From Mercenaria mercenaria (Eukaryota; Mollusca; Bivalvia; Venerida; Veneridae): DNA of 64,000 nucleotides. Position numbers and translations under genes: made by a program. The stretch is from assembly GCF_021730395.1 (NCBI RefSeq), contig NC_069368.1, positions 60,269,501 to 60,333,500 of the forward strand. The letters are read 5' to 3'. Below, piece after piece: positions 12,505 to 24,056 of this stretch. Numbering within the stretch: position 1 is the stretch's first letter; every line of letters starts with the position of its first letter. Below the pieces are notes generated by a model. The model saw only the letters and a program-made list of their open reading frames with translations. It searched no databases and was not told the DNA's origin.

Positions 12505-14663
12505 ATCAAGAGCTGTCACAGGAGACAGCGTGCTCAACTATTTCAATGCTGGATAGTGAAACTGAGCACATCTGAGGAAGCTGGTGCTGTCACTGGAGTG
12601 CTTCATGACTCCAATGGTGGATGAAGATATTGCACAATAGCTTGAGTCTGTGTCAAAAATATTAAGTTATAAGAGCGATAAAGATAAAGTGTATCAAAAC
12701 ACTAAATAAGTATAATTTTAAGCAAAAAGGGAGCATAATTCATAAAATATTGGTGCAAGAGTTATACACCTTGTGTCATGATGTGAGTGATAATGTGAGT
12801 GATGATGTGGAACAACTACTTCAAGTTTGAATCAAATCCATTTAGTAATTACCAAGATAGTGAAAAAGCATCAAAATTAACCTTAAATTCTTAGTAAAAT
12901 GGGGCATAATTCATGAAAAATTGGTGCCAGAGTTATGAACCTTGTGTCATATGATGTGGGTAATAAGGTGGAATAACTATTTTAAGTTTGAACAAGGCAG
13001 TCTGAAAGACAGCTAAATTCCCCGTCACTGTTATGGATAGTGAAACCATTGACCTTTCACTGTGACCTTGACCTTGAACTGATATGGCTGACTCATTAAT
13101 TCCGCACAACGTCTTGATGAGGTGATCATTTGACCGAAGTTTCATGAAAATCCTTCAAGGGGTTTAGGCGATACAGAGCTCAAACCTTTGACCTTGAGTT
13201 GTGACCTTGACCTTGAGTTGACATGGCTGACACATGAGCTCTTGATGAGGTGATCATTTGACCAAAGTTTGATGAAAATCCTTCAAGGGGTTTAGGAGAT
13301 ACAGAGTGAACACAAAATAAAAGGCTCAAACCTTTGACCCTAAGCTGTGACCTTGACCTTGAGCCGGCATGGCTGATTCATAAGTTCTGCACATCGTTTT
13401 GATAAGGTGATCATTTGATCCAAGTTTTATAAAATTCCTTGAAGGGGTTTAGGAGACATAGAGCGGACACGAATTGGAAGGCTAAAACCTTTGACCTTGA
13501 GTTGTGACCTTGACCTTACGCCAGCATGGCTGGCTCATGAGTTCTGCACATCGCCTTGATGAGGTGATCATTTGACCCAAGTTTGATGAAAATCCTTCAA
13601 GGGGTTTAGGAGATATAAAGCGGACACAAAATGGAAGGCTCAAACCTTTGACCCTCAGTTTTGACTTTGACTTTGAGCCAGCATAGCTGACTCATGAGTT
13701 CTGCACATCGTCTTGGTGAGGTGATCATTTGACCAAAGTTTGATGAAAATCCTTCAAGGGGTTTAGGAGATATAGAAGGGACACAAAATGGAAGGCTAAA
13801 AACTTTGACCTTCAGTTGTGACCTTGACCTTGAGCCGGCATAGCTGACTCATAGGTTCTGCACATCGTCTTGATGAGGTGATTATTTGACCCAGGTTTTA
13901 TAAAATTCCTTCAAGGGGTTCAGGAGATATAGAGCGGACACAAAATGGAAGGCTCAAACATTTGACCTTGAGATGTGACCTTGACCTTGAGCTGGCATGG
14001 CTGACTCATGAGATCTGCACATCGTCTTGATGAGGTGATCATTTGACCCAAGTTTCATGAAAATCCTTCAAGGGGTTTAGGAGATATGGAGCGGACACGA
14101 AAGTGTTACGGACAGACAGACGGAAGGACAGAAGGAAGGACGGACGGAGACCATTCCTATAACCCCCCACCACTTGTGGCGGGGGATTAATCAAATACAT
14201 TTAGTAATAACTGAGATAGAGTGAAAGTGCATCAAAACTTTAACCTGAAATTCTAAGTAAAAGTGGGGGATAATTCATTAAACATTGGTACCAGAGTTAT
14301 GGACCTTGTGTCATATGATGTGGGAGATGATGTGGCACAACTACTTTCAGTCTGAATCAAATCCATTTAGTAATAATTATGACAGAGTGAAAGTGTATCA
14401 AAACTTGAACCTGAAATTCTAAGTAAAAAGGGGAGATAATTCATGAAATATTGGTGTGAGAATTATGGCTCTTGTGCCATATTATGTGGGTGACGATGAG
14501 GAATAACTATTTTAAGTTTGAAACAAATCCATCAAGTTATTATAGAGATAAGGAGAAAAAAGAGAAAGTGTAAAAAAAACTTTAACCAAGGTGGGGATGC
14601 AGGACGTCGACGCTGGGTTGAGTAGGATAGCTCTCCATATACTTCGTATAGTTGAGCTAAAAA
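12505..14663 (+). mobile_element. AACAAGAG-type array element, family C, split by a nested insertion
   Basis: Starts ATCAAGAGCTGTCACAGGAG and ends with a hairpin around ATACTTCGTAT followed by GTTGAGCTAAAAA. Its own units carry AAATTCTAAGTAAAA, GGGCATAATTCATGAAA and CCTTGTGTCATATGATGTGG. A second element (12991-14190) sits inside one unit: GTTTGAA on its left and TCAAATACATTTAG on its right rejoin to the usual unit sequence. Non-coding. Confidence 0.8.
12991..14190 (+). mobile_element. Array element, family D, nested in family C
   Basis: Starts AACAAGGCAGTCTGAAAGAC and ends with the hairpin CCCCCCACCACTTGTGGCGG followed by GGGATTAA. The core has about seven or eight units of about 155 bp, each with GTGACCTTGACCTTGAG, GGCATGGCTGACTCATGAG, GAGGTGATCATTTGACC and CCTTCAAGGGGTTTAGGAGA. 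A GACAGACGGAAGGACAG stretch precedes the 3' hairpin. It interrupts a unit of family C cleanly, so it is the younger insertion. Confidence 0.85.
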
Positions 14664-15457
14664 TGACAATACTGATATAAATTAACATTAAAACATGCAT
14701 TAAAATGACATTATGTCACCCAATTGACATAAAATTCAGACAACAAAAATATTGACATTTCTGGTTCCATAGTAACTTAATGGCAAAAAAGCCCAACAAG
14801 TATGTGATAAGAAGGATTTATAAAACACTTAACTAGCTTCTGTATTTGTTTTGAATATTGTGAGGTATAACAGCCATTGAGAAATATGTCCCACTTCAAA
14901 CAACTACCATCTACTATTGACTATCATCAGTAAACTATTAACGTAGACATTGTCTTGGTCAGAAGTTTTCTGCTGAGCATGTATAGCCATTTTCTTCGAC
15001 TGAATAATTTTAACCATTGACCACTTAAGGTAGATAGCTGTATTCTATTTATGGAGGTCCAAAGGGACCAATGGTCAAGAGTATAAACTTTCTGAATGGC
15101 TTGCTGGTCAATAGTCAAGACTAATAATACTGCTATCAGAAGATCCAGAATCAGAAAACTGATCAAATATAATAGTTTTTACTATTGACTTGCAAAGCAT
15201 TCGCTTTATTAGTTTATAAAAGTGACACAAGTAATCAGTTTTCATAATTTTCTTGTAAATTCTTTTAATTAGTAGCCTAGTAAAAATCTCATGAATACAG
15301 ACATAGCACAAACTATAGCCTGGAGATTTATATAAGGAGTCGCGTAATAACTTTGAATAATGTTCACATGCTATTCCATAAATGATATATTACATGACAT
15401 CAGAAATAAATTTCCATTTTTTCTCTCCAAATTTTGACTTTAGCCAAGCAAAATTTA
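14664..15457. other. AT-rich sequence, nothing seen
   Basis: Short - strand open frames are present but show no protein-like character or splice context. Confidence 0.4.
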
Positions 15458-15613
15458 AGAAATGAAATAATTTTTTATTGGTGTTCATGCAAAATGAATG
15501 ACAGAATAGGATCGGCAAATCTATGAATCGCACTAGCGATTCATGTTTAATCTGCCGATCCTATTCTGTCGTTCATTTCGCATGAACACCAAAAAAAAAT
15601 AGTTTCATTTCTT
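15458..15613. mobile_element. Near-perfect palindromic foldback element, about 156 bp
   Basis: The arms run about 15458-15531 and 15536-15613 around the centre GAATCGC-ACTA-GCGATTC. The left arm reads GGTGTTCATGCAAAATGAAT and ACAGAATAGGATCGGC; the right arm mirrors it with very few mismatches. Such arms imply a recent or actively maintained inverted repeat that could form a long hairpin. Confidence 0.8.
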
Positions 15614-16740
15614 ATACATGTATTTACATTATATTTCCTTTCCATCTGTAAAACAAAATAATATTATAAATTGCACATATTCTGTGGCATTTAACATTAA
15701 AATCAGCTTCCCGGCCATTCTGTTCAACACACGGAAGAATTGCGACGTCATCTAAGGAACGTTCCCCATGACTATATGCGAACGTCTTCCAAACAGCGTA
15801 CAGTTATCCCTAAGCAGCGATGACGTAAATTTCGTGCCTTAACTTTTGCTGTTCATATGAAATGAACGTCATAATTTTCAATGGAAAAGAAATAAGGGCA
15901 AATGTAAATATTATGTGTTGAACTATAGACTGATCAATTGCACAAACTATGCAGACTTACAGAAGCAGTCATGTAATGATACATAGTGTACCAAGATGTT
16001 AATTTCCAGATTATTTTGTTTATGAAACAATGGGCAAAATTGTCAAAAATATTAAAAAAGAAGCATTTCTAGTTTTGTCAAATGTAAAACTGTGGTAGTA
16101 GATTTATAGATATCAATAAAAATAACTTACAGTCCAATAAAAAAGTAAAGAAGTATAAAAGTGTAGTAAGTAAAGTTACAACATTTTTGCAGTAATGATT
16201 TGACTGCTAAAACTTAGAGAAGACATGCAATACAGTTGTAAGTAAATGAAAGTCAAATATCTCAGAGTGACTCTGGACATATATGAAGAATTTCTTTGTA
16301 AAAGTTATTTAATTTGTTCCCACGTATCAAAAGATCTGTTTCTTTACAAAAAAGGAATTTTTTGAATTTCCTGGAAACTTTTCAAAAACAAAATTACGAA
16401 TTACTGCATTCTTGCAGACAACACTCGATATCTTAAAGACACAGTCACTTTATAAATATTCACTCCAAACACCTGTAAACAATGAAAACCTTCTTTTTTT
16501 TATTTCATGATAAAAACATGTATCCAATATTATCATTTTCCAGACCTTGAATTGTTGAAAAAATACAAAAAAGAAAAAAAGAAATGGTGTTTGACTGAAA
16601 ACTACATACATGTAGTCTTAAGTCACAATTATCTTTTAATCTTAAATCTAAGGAGTTTAAAGTCTGCCGGAGATATCTCCAATCTTTGGCAGAATGTCAG
16701 CACACTTTGCATGGACTTGTCATCTTGCCAACTTGTCTGA
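15614..16740. other. AT-rich, mostly featureless; possible 3' UTR at its right end
   Basis: No coding evidence. If the candidate exon at 16741-16821 is real, the part next to it on the - strand would be its 3' untranslated region. Confidence 0.35.
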
Positions 16741-16821
16741 TCATGTGGGTCTTTTATTCAGAATGGCCATTGGTTCTTCTTGGCTGCTGACAGCTACTGC
16801 AAATCTGTAACCGGAGTATGC
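16741..16821 (-). CDS. Candidate terminal exon of an unidentified - strand gene
   Basis: A strong acceptor with branch-like TACTGAT and TTTTTTTTCAG precedes 26 codons and TGA. The peptide is AYSGYRFAVAVSSQEEPM followed by AILNKRPT. Entry is in phase 0, matching the phase 0 donor (TATTAT|GTAAAT) of the candidate exon at 19494-19648. Joined, the C-terminus would read KKMDYY then AYSGYRF. No family is recognised. The strength of the splice site and the phase match raise it above chance, but it stays unproven. Confidence 0.4.
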   Translation of the reverse strand, partial: AYSGYRFAVAVSSQEEPMAILNKRPT

Positions 16822-16963
16822 CTGAAAAAAAAATCAGTATGAATATGATGGAACAAAATCATAAAATACTGTCAGCATAAAAATTTGGAATTTTCTGCTG
16901 TGTTGTCGAGATTCACAAAAATAAGTCTCTCAAGAACAATAGGAACTTCACGATGGATATTTA

Positions 16964-17196
16964 AGCCGCACCATGAGAAAACCAACATAGTGGCTTTGCG
17001 ACCAGCATGGATCCAGACCAGCCTGCGCATTCATGCAGTCTGGTCAGATCCATGCTGTTCGCTAACGGTTTCTCTAATTGCAGTAGGCTTTAAAAGCGAA
17101 CAGCATGGATCCTGACCAGACTGCGGGGATGCGCAGGCTGGTCTGGATCCATGCTGGTCGCAAAGCCACTATGTTGGTTTTCTCATGGCGCGGCTC
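16964..17196. mobile_element. Long palindromic MITE, copy 1 of 4
   Basis: Arms of about 110 bp with AACCAACATAGTGGCTTTGC, GACCAGCATGGATCCAGACC and GTCTGGTCAG, mirrored around a short spacer containing GTTCGCTAAC. Outer ends read AGCCGCACCATGAG and CATGGCGCGGCT. The same family occurs at 44268-44437 (left arm partly missing), 51252-51486 and 59220-59454. It is non-coding; the open frames over it are artefacts. Confidence 0.9.
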
Positions 17197-18020
17197 ATTT
17201 GTATGTGTAATAAGTTTCACTGTGTATTTGGTTGGCAAGTATGTCAAAAAGAAATAAACTCATAATAAATCTGTCAAAAAAGTCTCAAATGCCTGTAAAT
17301 TTGCTGGAAAATCTTCTGATTAAAATTTTTAATGATTTTTGTAACTCTGACAAACAAACTGACTCACTAATAGCGTAGACAGTCAGAGCACAAAGAGACA
17401 GGGCATTTGTCAAAGTGTAATACTCCAGGAAGTGAAGTGCCTTCAGCTATAAACTTGACCTTGGAGGAACAAACCAGACTCGCACCTGACACAACTACTC
17501 AACATGATTAAAATCTGTGTAAAGTTTCCCAAGAATCCCTTAATTAGTTTAAAAGTAACAGCTCAAATGCAAAGTGCTAAGTATGGAAGAATTAACTAAG
17601 GAGCAAACATATGGGCACTGTGACTACACACCAGAATTAAAACATCATTCAGATCTTTTTTTTTTTTGTATGAGAAATACCTGTAACATTAGGTTCCAAC
17701 AAAATGTTATCTCACTCTCTTTTACAATTGGTTTTATTTCATTATCACAAAAAAATATAACCTTTGGTTTCAACAGGTCTGAAAATGTTGCTTTTACATA
17801 CTCGTTTCTATTCCCCATTAAGTTACACTGGTACCAGAAACATCAATATTTTTTCATACACTGACACCTGAATTTCATTTCGGGTGCGTGACGTAATTCA
17901 GTGTGTGTTGTTGCACTATTTTTTTCTATTTAGTTCAGTATTGTCAATCTTATTCAGGCTATTGCACATATTTATGATATTTACATAATATTTATACATG
18001 TAGATGCGTATAAAATAAAA
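17197..18020. other. Unique sequence, no feature supported
   Basis: An open frame at 17574-17864 is long for the region, but is T-rich and lacks splice or protein-family signals. Confidence 0.4.
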
Positions 18021-18147
18021 AGGTTATTATCTTTGCATCAGGAAATATGCACTCGTTCTTCTGCGGAACAATATTGCGCTCCTAAAGTCGCGCAATATTT
18101 CCGCTGAAGAACTCGTGCATATTTCCCGATACAAAGCGTATAACCTA
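18021..18147. mobile_element. Palindromic foldback element, about 127 bp
   Basis: Arms of about 58 bp read AGGTTATTATCTTTGCATCA / GGAAATATGCACTCGTTCTT and CAATATTGCGC on the left, with the reverse complement on the right ending GCGTATAACCT. The spacer is about 11 bp. It resembles the one at 15458-15613 in design but not in sequence. Confidence 0.75.
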
Positions 18148-18375
18148 TAATAATATGGCTTTAATAAATAAATGTGAAAAATTATAGCATTATTGAAAGT
18201 GGGAGAAACATCAAAATATTGGATATTTTCAACATGACAGCATGGAACATAGCCCATTAATCAATATTATTTAAACTGATATTCTATGACACAGAGTACA
18301 GCAACATTCCATTTACACCAAGTTACAATTTAGACTAGCTCCTATTTTCTGAAAACAATACTGTTTATACATTAA

Positions 18376-19361
18376 AGAGAATTCCTATAGTTTTTTTCCT
18401 TTCACAGATTTTTTTTTAATTCACATATATGATAGGAAAATTTGTGCTGAAAACAATGAACAAATAAAAACAATGGGTCACCAGGCTTGTTTTTGTGAAA
18501 AATAGTTTTGAACACACCCACTGTTGCTGAAACTGTCAGCGATTTTTCAACATTTTCCGCTTTTTTATAAATACCAACCAAAATATACATCAAGACAGCA
18601 CAATAAGGTTTATTCTCGTTACAGATTTTATTTTATACTTATTTGATATCATAGTCATATATGTAATACTATATCCTTACAATAATGGGTACAAATGAAA
18701 AAAAAATCTTGTTCATATTTACTTTTGTGAATATTTTTCAATAAAAAATACCCATAGTGAAGAATATTTTTTTTTTTTTATTTTGAAAAAACTGTTTCAT
18801 AGATTTTTTCCCTGTTTTTCTTGTGTATAAATAATTGTATTGTGAGCATAAAAATGGCTAAAAATGTATGGGTCACCAGGCTAAATTTTATGTTAAGACC
18901 GCTTGAATACAACAATTGTTCGGACGAAAAATGGCGTGAAGCTGACCAGATTGATTACAATTGTATATCTGCTAGAAGTTAAAAAAAAGTTTTAAAAATT
19001 CTTAATTCTTTCTATAATTGAATACTAAATAATCAGAAAGGAGGTATTGTCTTATCAGTACTAAGCCAATTGTCTTACATTACATGAACAACACTGTCAT
19101 TGTACTAAAATGTGGTGTGAAAGCACAACCACAAAAATGGCAAGATACCTGTCAGGCATGATACTAAGTCTTGTCAATACAACATAAACCAGTATCAACA
19201 TTTTATTACTGATAAAACTTATCAAAAATGTTATTTCATTCAAGATTCCTCATATTTAAGATTGTCTGTCACGTTTCAACAAATGTTGACTTCACTTCAG
19301 TTTTCCATAGAAAGTGTCGGCTGCGCAGAAAGATGCGCATAAAAAACTATAGGAATTCCCT
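18376..19361. mobile_element. TIR element with TTAA target duplication (piggyBac-type target)
   Basis: The inverted ends AGAGAATTCCTATAGTTTTT and AAAAACTATAGGAATTCCCT are flanked by TTAA at 18372-18375 and 19362-19365. The TTAA duplication is what piggyBac-like elements leave. At 986 bp with no long open frame it is non-autonomous. A 17-bp block ATGGGTCACCAGGCT occurs twice inside (near 18473 and 18868). Confidence 0.8.
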
Positions 19362-19493
19362 TTAACTCCTGGTTCTAATTTTAGTGTCACACTGCTTGTG
19401 TTAGTACTGGTAAAAATGTCACAAATATTAGAAGTACAGCAGAAAACTGGGTTGTAACTGCTGGTCATTCCAAATGCAAATTAAAAGATTTAC

Positions 19494-19648
19494 ATAATAA
19501 TCCATCTTTTTCTGTTCCTGGGAAAGCTGGACATCAGCATCAGGAGCCATTTTGTCTGACTGTGCACTCCAGTTAGGGTCATACAAATCTGTGTACCTGC
19601 CTCTCTAGATGTATCATTTTTATATGATCAGGAGTAAGAAACATCCCT
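19494..19648 (-). CDS. Candidate internal exon of an unidentified gene, with an apparent 2-base slip
   Basis: A good acceptor (TTTTATTTTTCAG) opens a frame giving GMFLTPDHIKMIHLE. The adjacent frame then gives RGRYTDLYDPNWSAQSDKM and APDADVQLSQEQKKMDYY up to the donor TAT|GTAAAT in phase 0. Both halves look like protein, but they lie in different frames around the short GAGAG run at 19601-19605; two more bases there would make one frame. Alternatives: a donor CAG|GTACAC after the first half, or an acceptor CTAG before the second. The downstream partner would be 16741-16821. No family is recognised. Confidence 0.35.
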
Positions 19649-19726
19649 CTGAAAAATAAAATTCTTTTGTTATATTCTAAAATGGACTGGTTCATCATTT
19701 AATATTGGCAATATCATTTATTACAG

Positions 19727-22250
19727 TAGACTAACCAGTTTTACCCAGGGAACTGCTATAAAGCCAGTGACTTTGCTACATGTTTTACCTGTATGCACGG
19801 CCATGAAGCTTAGTGTCTTTGCTACCAGCTTTTCTTGTGTGCACGGCCATGAGGCTTAGTGTCTTTGCTACCAGCTTTTCTTGTGTGCACTGCCATGAGG
19901 CTTAGTGTCTTTGCTACCAGCTTTTCTTGTGTGCACTGCCATGAAGCTTAGTGTCTTTGCTACCAGCTTTTCTTGTGTGCACTGCCATGAGGCTTAGTGA
20001 CCTTCCTGCTACCAGTTTTACCTATGAACTCTACCATGAAGCTCAGTGCCCTTGCTAGAAGCTTTACCTGTGTGCACTGCCATGAAGCTCAGCAACCTTC
20101 TTGCTTCCAGATTTTGTGTGTATTGCATTGAAACTCACTGACCTTGCTACCTGTTTTACCTGTGCAGACTGCCACTGAGCTCAGTAACATTGCTACCAGC
20201 TTTACAAGTGTGCACTTCCATGAAACTCAGCAACCTTTTTGCTATCAGCTTTACCTTTGTGCACTGCCATGAAGATCAGTGACCTTCCGACCAGTTATAC
20301 CTGTGTGCCATGAAGCTCAGTTTCTTTGCTACCATCTTTACTTGTATGCACTGCCATGAAGCTCAGTTTCTTTGCTACCATCTTAACTTGTGTGCACTGC
20401 CATGAAGGTCAGTGATTTTTCTACCAGTTTTACTAGTGTGCACTGCCATGAAGCTCAGTGACCTTCTTGCAACCAGTTTCACCTGTGTGCACTGCCATGA
20501 AGATCAGTGACTTTGCTACCAGCCTTACTTGTGTGCACTGCCATGAAGCTCAGTGACCTGGCTACCAGTTTTACCTGTGCACACTGCCATAAAGCTCACT
20601 CATTTTGCTACCAGTTTTACTTGTGTGCACTGCCATGAAGCTCAGTGACCTAGCTACCAGTTTTACCTGTGCACACTGCCATAAAGCTCACTCATTTTGC
20701 TACCAGTTTTACTTGTGTGCACTGCCAGGGAGCTCAGTGACCTTGCTACCAGTTTTACCTGTGTGCACTGCAATGAAGCTCAGTAACCTTGCTACGAGAT
20801 TTACCTGTGTACATTTCCATGAAGCTCAGTGACCTTGCTATCAGTTCTACCTGTGTGCACTGCCATGAACCTCAGTGACCTTCTCGCTTCTAGATTTACC
20901 TGTGTACACTGTCATAAAGCTTGGTTACCATGCTATAAGCTTTAGCTGTGTATACTGCTATGATGTTCGGTGACCTCACTACCAGCTTTACTTTTGTACA
21001 CTGCCATGAAGATTAGTTATCTTGCTATCAGCTTCACCTGTGTACAATGCTACCAATTCTACATGTGTATACTGTCATGAAACTTACTGACCTTCTTGCT
21101 ACCAACTTCACCTGTTTACACTGTCATGAAGATTGGTAACCTCGCTATCAGCTTTACCTGTGTACACTGTCATGAAACCTAATGACATTCTTGCTATCAG
21201 CTTTACCTGTTAACACTGTCATGAAGACTGGTAACCTTGCTATCAGCTTTACCTGTGTATACTGCCATGAAGATTGGTAACCTTACTACAAGCTTTACCT
21301 CTGTACACTGTCATGAAGATTGGTAACCTTGCTATCAGCTTTACCTGTATATACTATCATGAAGCCTAGTGACCTTTTTGCTACCAGCTTTACTATGTAC
21401 ACTGACATGAAGATTGGTAACCTTGCTTCAAGCTTTACCTCTGTACACTGTCATGATGATTGGTAACCTTGCTATCAGCTTTACCTGTGTATACTGTCAT
21501 GAAGCCTAGTGACCTTTTGCTACCAGCTTTACCTATGTACACTGTCATGAAGATTGGTAACCTTGCTATCAGGTTTACCTGTGTATACTGCCATGAAGCC
21601 TAGTGACCTTTTTGCTACCAGTTTTACCTATGTACACTGTCATGAAGATTGGTAACCTTGCTATCAGGTTTACCTGTGTATACTGCCATGAAGCCTAGTG
21701 ACCTTTTTGCTACCAGTTTTACCTATGTACACCGTCATGATGATTGGTAACCTTGCTATCAGCTTTACCTGTGTATACTGTCATGAAGCCTAGTGACCTT
21801 TTTGCTACCAGCTTTACCTATGTACACTGTCATGAAGATTGGTAACCTTGCTATCAGGTTTACCTGTGTATACTGCCATGAAGCCTAGTGACCTTTTTGC
21901 TACCAGTTTTACCTATGTACACTGTCATGAAGATTGGTAACCTTGCTATCAGCTTTACCTGTATATACTATCATGAAGCCTAGTGACCTTTTTGCTACCA
22001 GCTTTACCTATGTACACTGTCATGAAGATTGGTAACCTTGCTTCAAGCTTTACCTCTGTACACTGTCATGAAGATTGGTAACCTTGCTATCAGCTTTACC
22101 TGTATATACTATCATGAAGCCTAGTGACCTTTTTGCTACCAGCTTTACCTATGTACACTGTCATGAAGACTGCTAACCTTGCTATCAGGTTTACCTGTGT
22201 ATACTGTCATGAAGCCTAGTGACCTTCTTGCTACCAGCATTATCTGTGTA
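19727..22250. repeat. 46-bp satellite array, left block
   Basis: More than 50 units with the core GCTACCAGCTTTACCTGTGT then GCACTGCCATGAAGCTCAGT then GACCTT. Two subfamilies are separated in space. Units near 19780-20900 carry GTGCACTGCCATGAAGCTCAG; units from about 21050 on carry GTACACTGTCATGAAGATTGG and GGTAACC. From about 21380 to 22230 two unit types alternate, giving a dimer of about 95 bp with near-identical copies. Unit length shifts between 46 and 49 bp by an extra CTT. Confidence 0.92.
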
Positions 22251-22966
22251 CTGTAAGTGTATTAATATTAGCGGAGTACTAATTTTTGCGCTATTAGCGG
22301 GATCGGGCATGCGCTAATTCATGTCTAGCGCTAATATTAGACTGAAATGAAAGACTTAAAAAATGTGATATTTATAGTATTGAAAATACCGTAATCACAA
22401 TGCAACAGAACACAGAGAAATATATACTAATTATGTAAACACGACAATAACTGCATTCCCTACTATTATTCTGCAGAATTTTTTGAATAGAATAATTTAA
22501 CCTGTTTGAATATTAGTACAAAAGTCATCTATTTTTGTAAATTAAGCTGCTTTTTATTTTCTTCGCCACTGTCCATAAACATGGTATATAACACCTTCGG
22601 AGTAGATCGCCAGTTTGTCCGGTCGCGCTAATAACAAGTGTCACCATAACATTATACTGCTTTGAAAACCAAGTGCAAATTTGAAAACAAACAATTATCA
22701 CCATTCTGCACTGTGTAGATGTACAAATTTACAGTATACAGATTAACACTAACCTAAACGAATGTAGATTTTATGTCATACCGTAGAACTATGCATTTTT
22801 ATGTGCGTGCCTGGTCGATTTCATTACGAATACCATTCAGCCACCAACTGGCTATTTTAGCGCTGGTGATACTGCGCTAATATAAGTACGCGCTAATAAG
22901 TCAAAACTACTCAATTCAAGGCGTTTGCGCTAAAATTTAGCTGCGCTAATATAAGTACACTTACAG
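22251..22966. mobile_element. 716-bp TIR element with TA target duplication, inserted in the satellite
   Basis: The ends CTGTAAGTGTATTAATATTA and TAATATAAGTACACTTACAG are inverted repeats, and TA flanks both sides (22249-22250, 22967-22968). Removing it restores a satellite unit (TCTGTG-TA-TACTGTCATG). Inside, GCGCTAAT-like words occur about nine times, clustered near both ends. TA targeting suggests a Tc1/mariner/pogo-type non-autonomous element. No transposase frame. Confidence 0.88.
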
Positions 22967-24056
22967 TATACTGTCATGAAGATTGGTAACCTTGCTTCAA
23001 GCTTTACATCTGTACACCGTCATGATTTGTAACCTTGCTATCAGCTTCACCTGTGTATACTGCCATGAAGTCTTGTGACCTTCTTGCTACCAGCTTTACC
23101 TTTGTACACTGTCATGAAGATTGGTAACCTTGCTATCAGCTTTACCTGTGTACACTGTCATAGAGATTTGTAACCTTGCTACCAGCTTTACCTGTGTATA
23201 CTGTCATAAAGATTGGTAACCTTGCTATCAGCTTTACCTGTGTATACTGCCATGAAGATTGGTAACCTTGCTTAAAGCTTTACCTGTGTACACTGTCATG
23301 AAGATTGGTAACCTTGCTTCAGGCTTTACCTGTGTACACTGTCATGAAGATTGGTAACCTTGCTACCAGCTTTACCTGTGTACACTGTCATGAAGATTTG
23401 TAACCTTGCTTCAAGCTTTACCTGTGTACACTGTCATGAAGATTGGTAACCTTGCTATCAGGTTTACCTGTATATACTGCCATGAAGATTGGTAACCTTG
23501 CTACCAGCTTTACCTGTGTACACTGTCATGAAGATTGGTAATCTTGCTATAAGCTTTATCTGTGTACACTGTCATGAAGATTGGTAACCTTGCTATCAGG
23601 TTTACCTGTATATACTGCCATGAAGATTGGTAGCCTTGCTATCAGCTTTACCTGTGTATACTGCCATGAAGCCTTGTGACCTTCTTGCTACAAGCTTTAC
23701 CTGTGTATACTGTCATGAAGCCTTGTGACCTTCTTGCTTCCAGCTTTACCTGTGTACACTGTCATGAAGATTGGTAGCCTTGCTATCAGCTTTACCTGTG
23801 TATACTGCCATGAAGCCTTGTGACCTTCTTGCTATCAGCTTTACCTGTGTACACTGTCATGAAGCCTTGTGACCTTCTTGCTTCCAGCTTTATCTGTGTA
23901 CACGGTCATGAAGCCTTGTGACCTTCTTGCTTCCAGCTTTATCTGTGTACACTGTCATGAAGATTGGTAGCCTTGCTTCCAGCTTTACCTGTGTATACTG
24001 TCATGAAGCCTTGTGACCTTCTTGCTTCCAGCTTTATCTGTGTACACTGTCATGAA
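22967..24056. repeat. 46-bp satellite array, middle block
   Basis: Continuation of the array after the 716-bp insertion. About 23 units, mostly of the GATTGGTAACC subfamily with a second type carrying GAAGCCTTGTGACCTTC. It is cut at 24056 by the hAT element. Confidence 0.92.

Noticed and set aside
19727-24056. Repeat-spacer appearance suggesting a CRISPR array
   Set aside because: The units are contiguous 46-bp satellite copies without unique spacers, and the context is eukaryotic.
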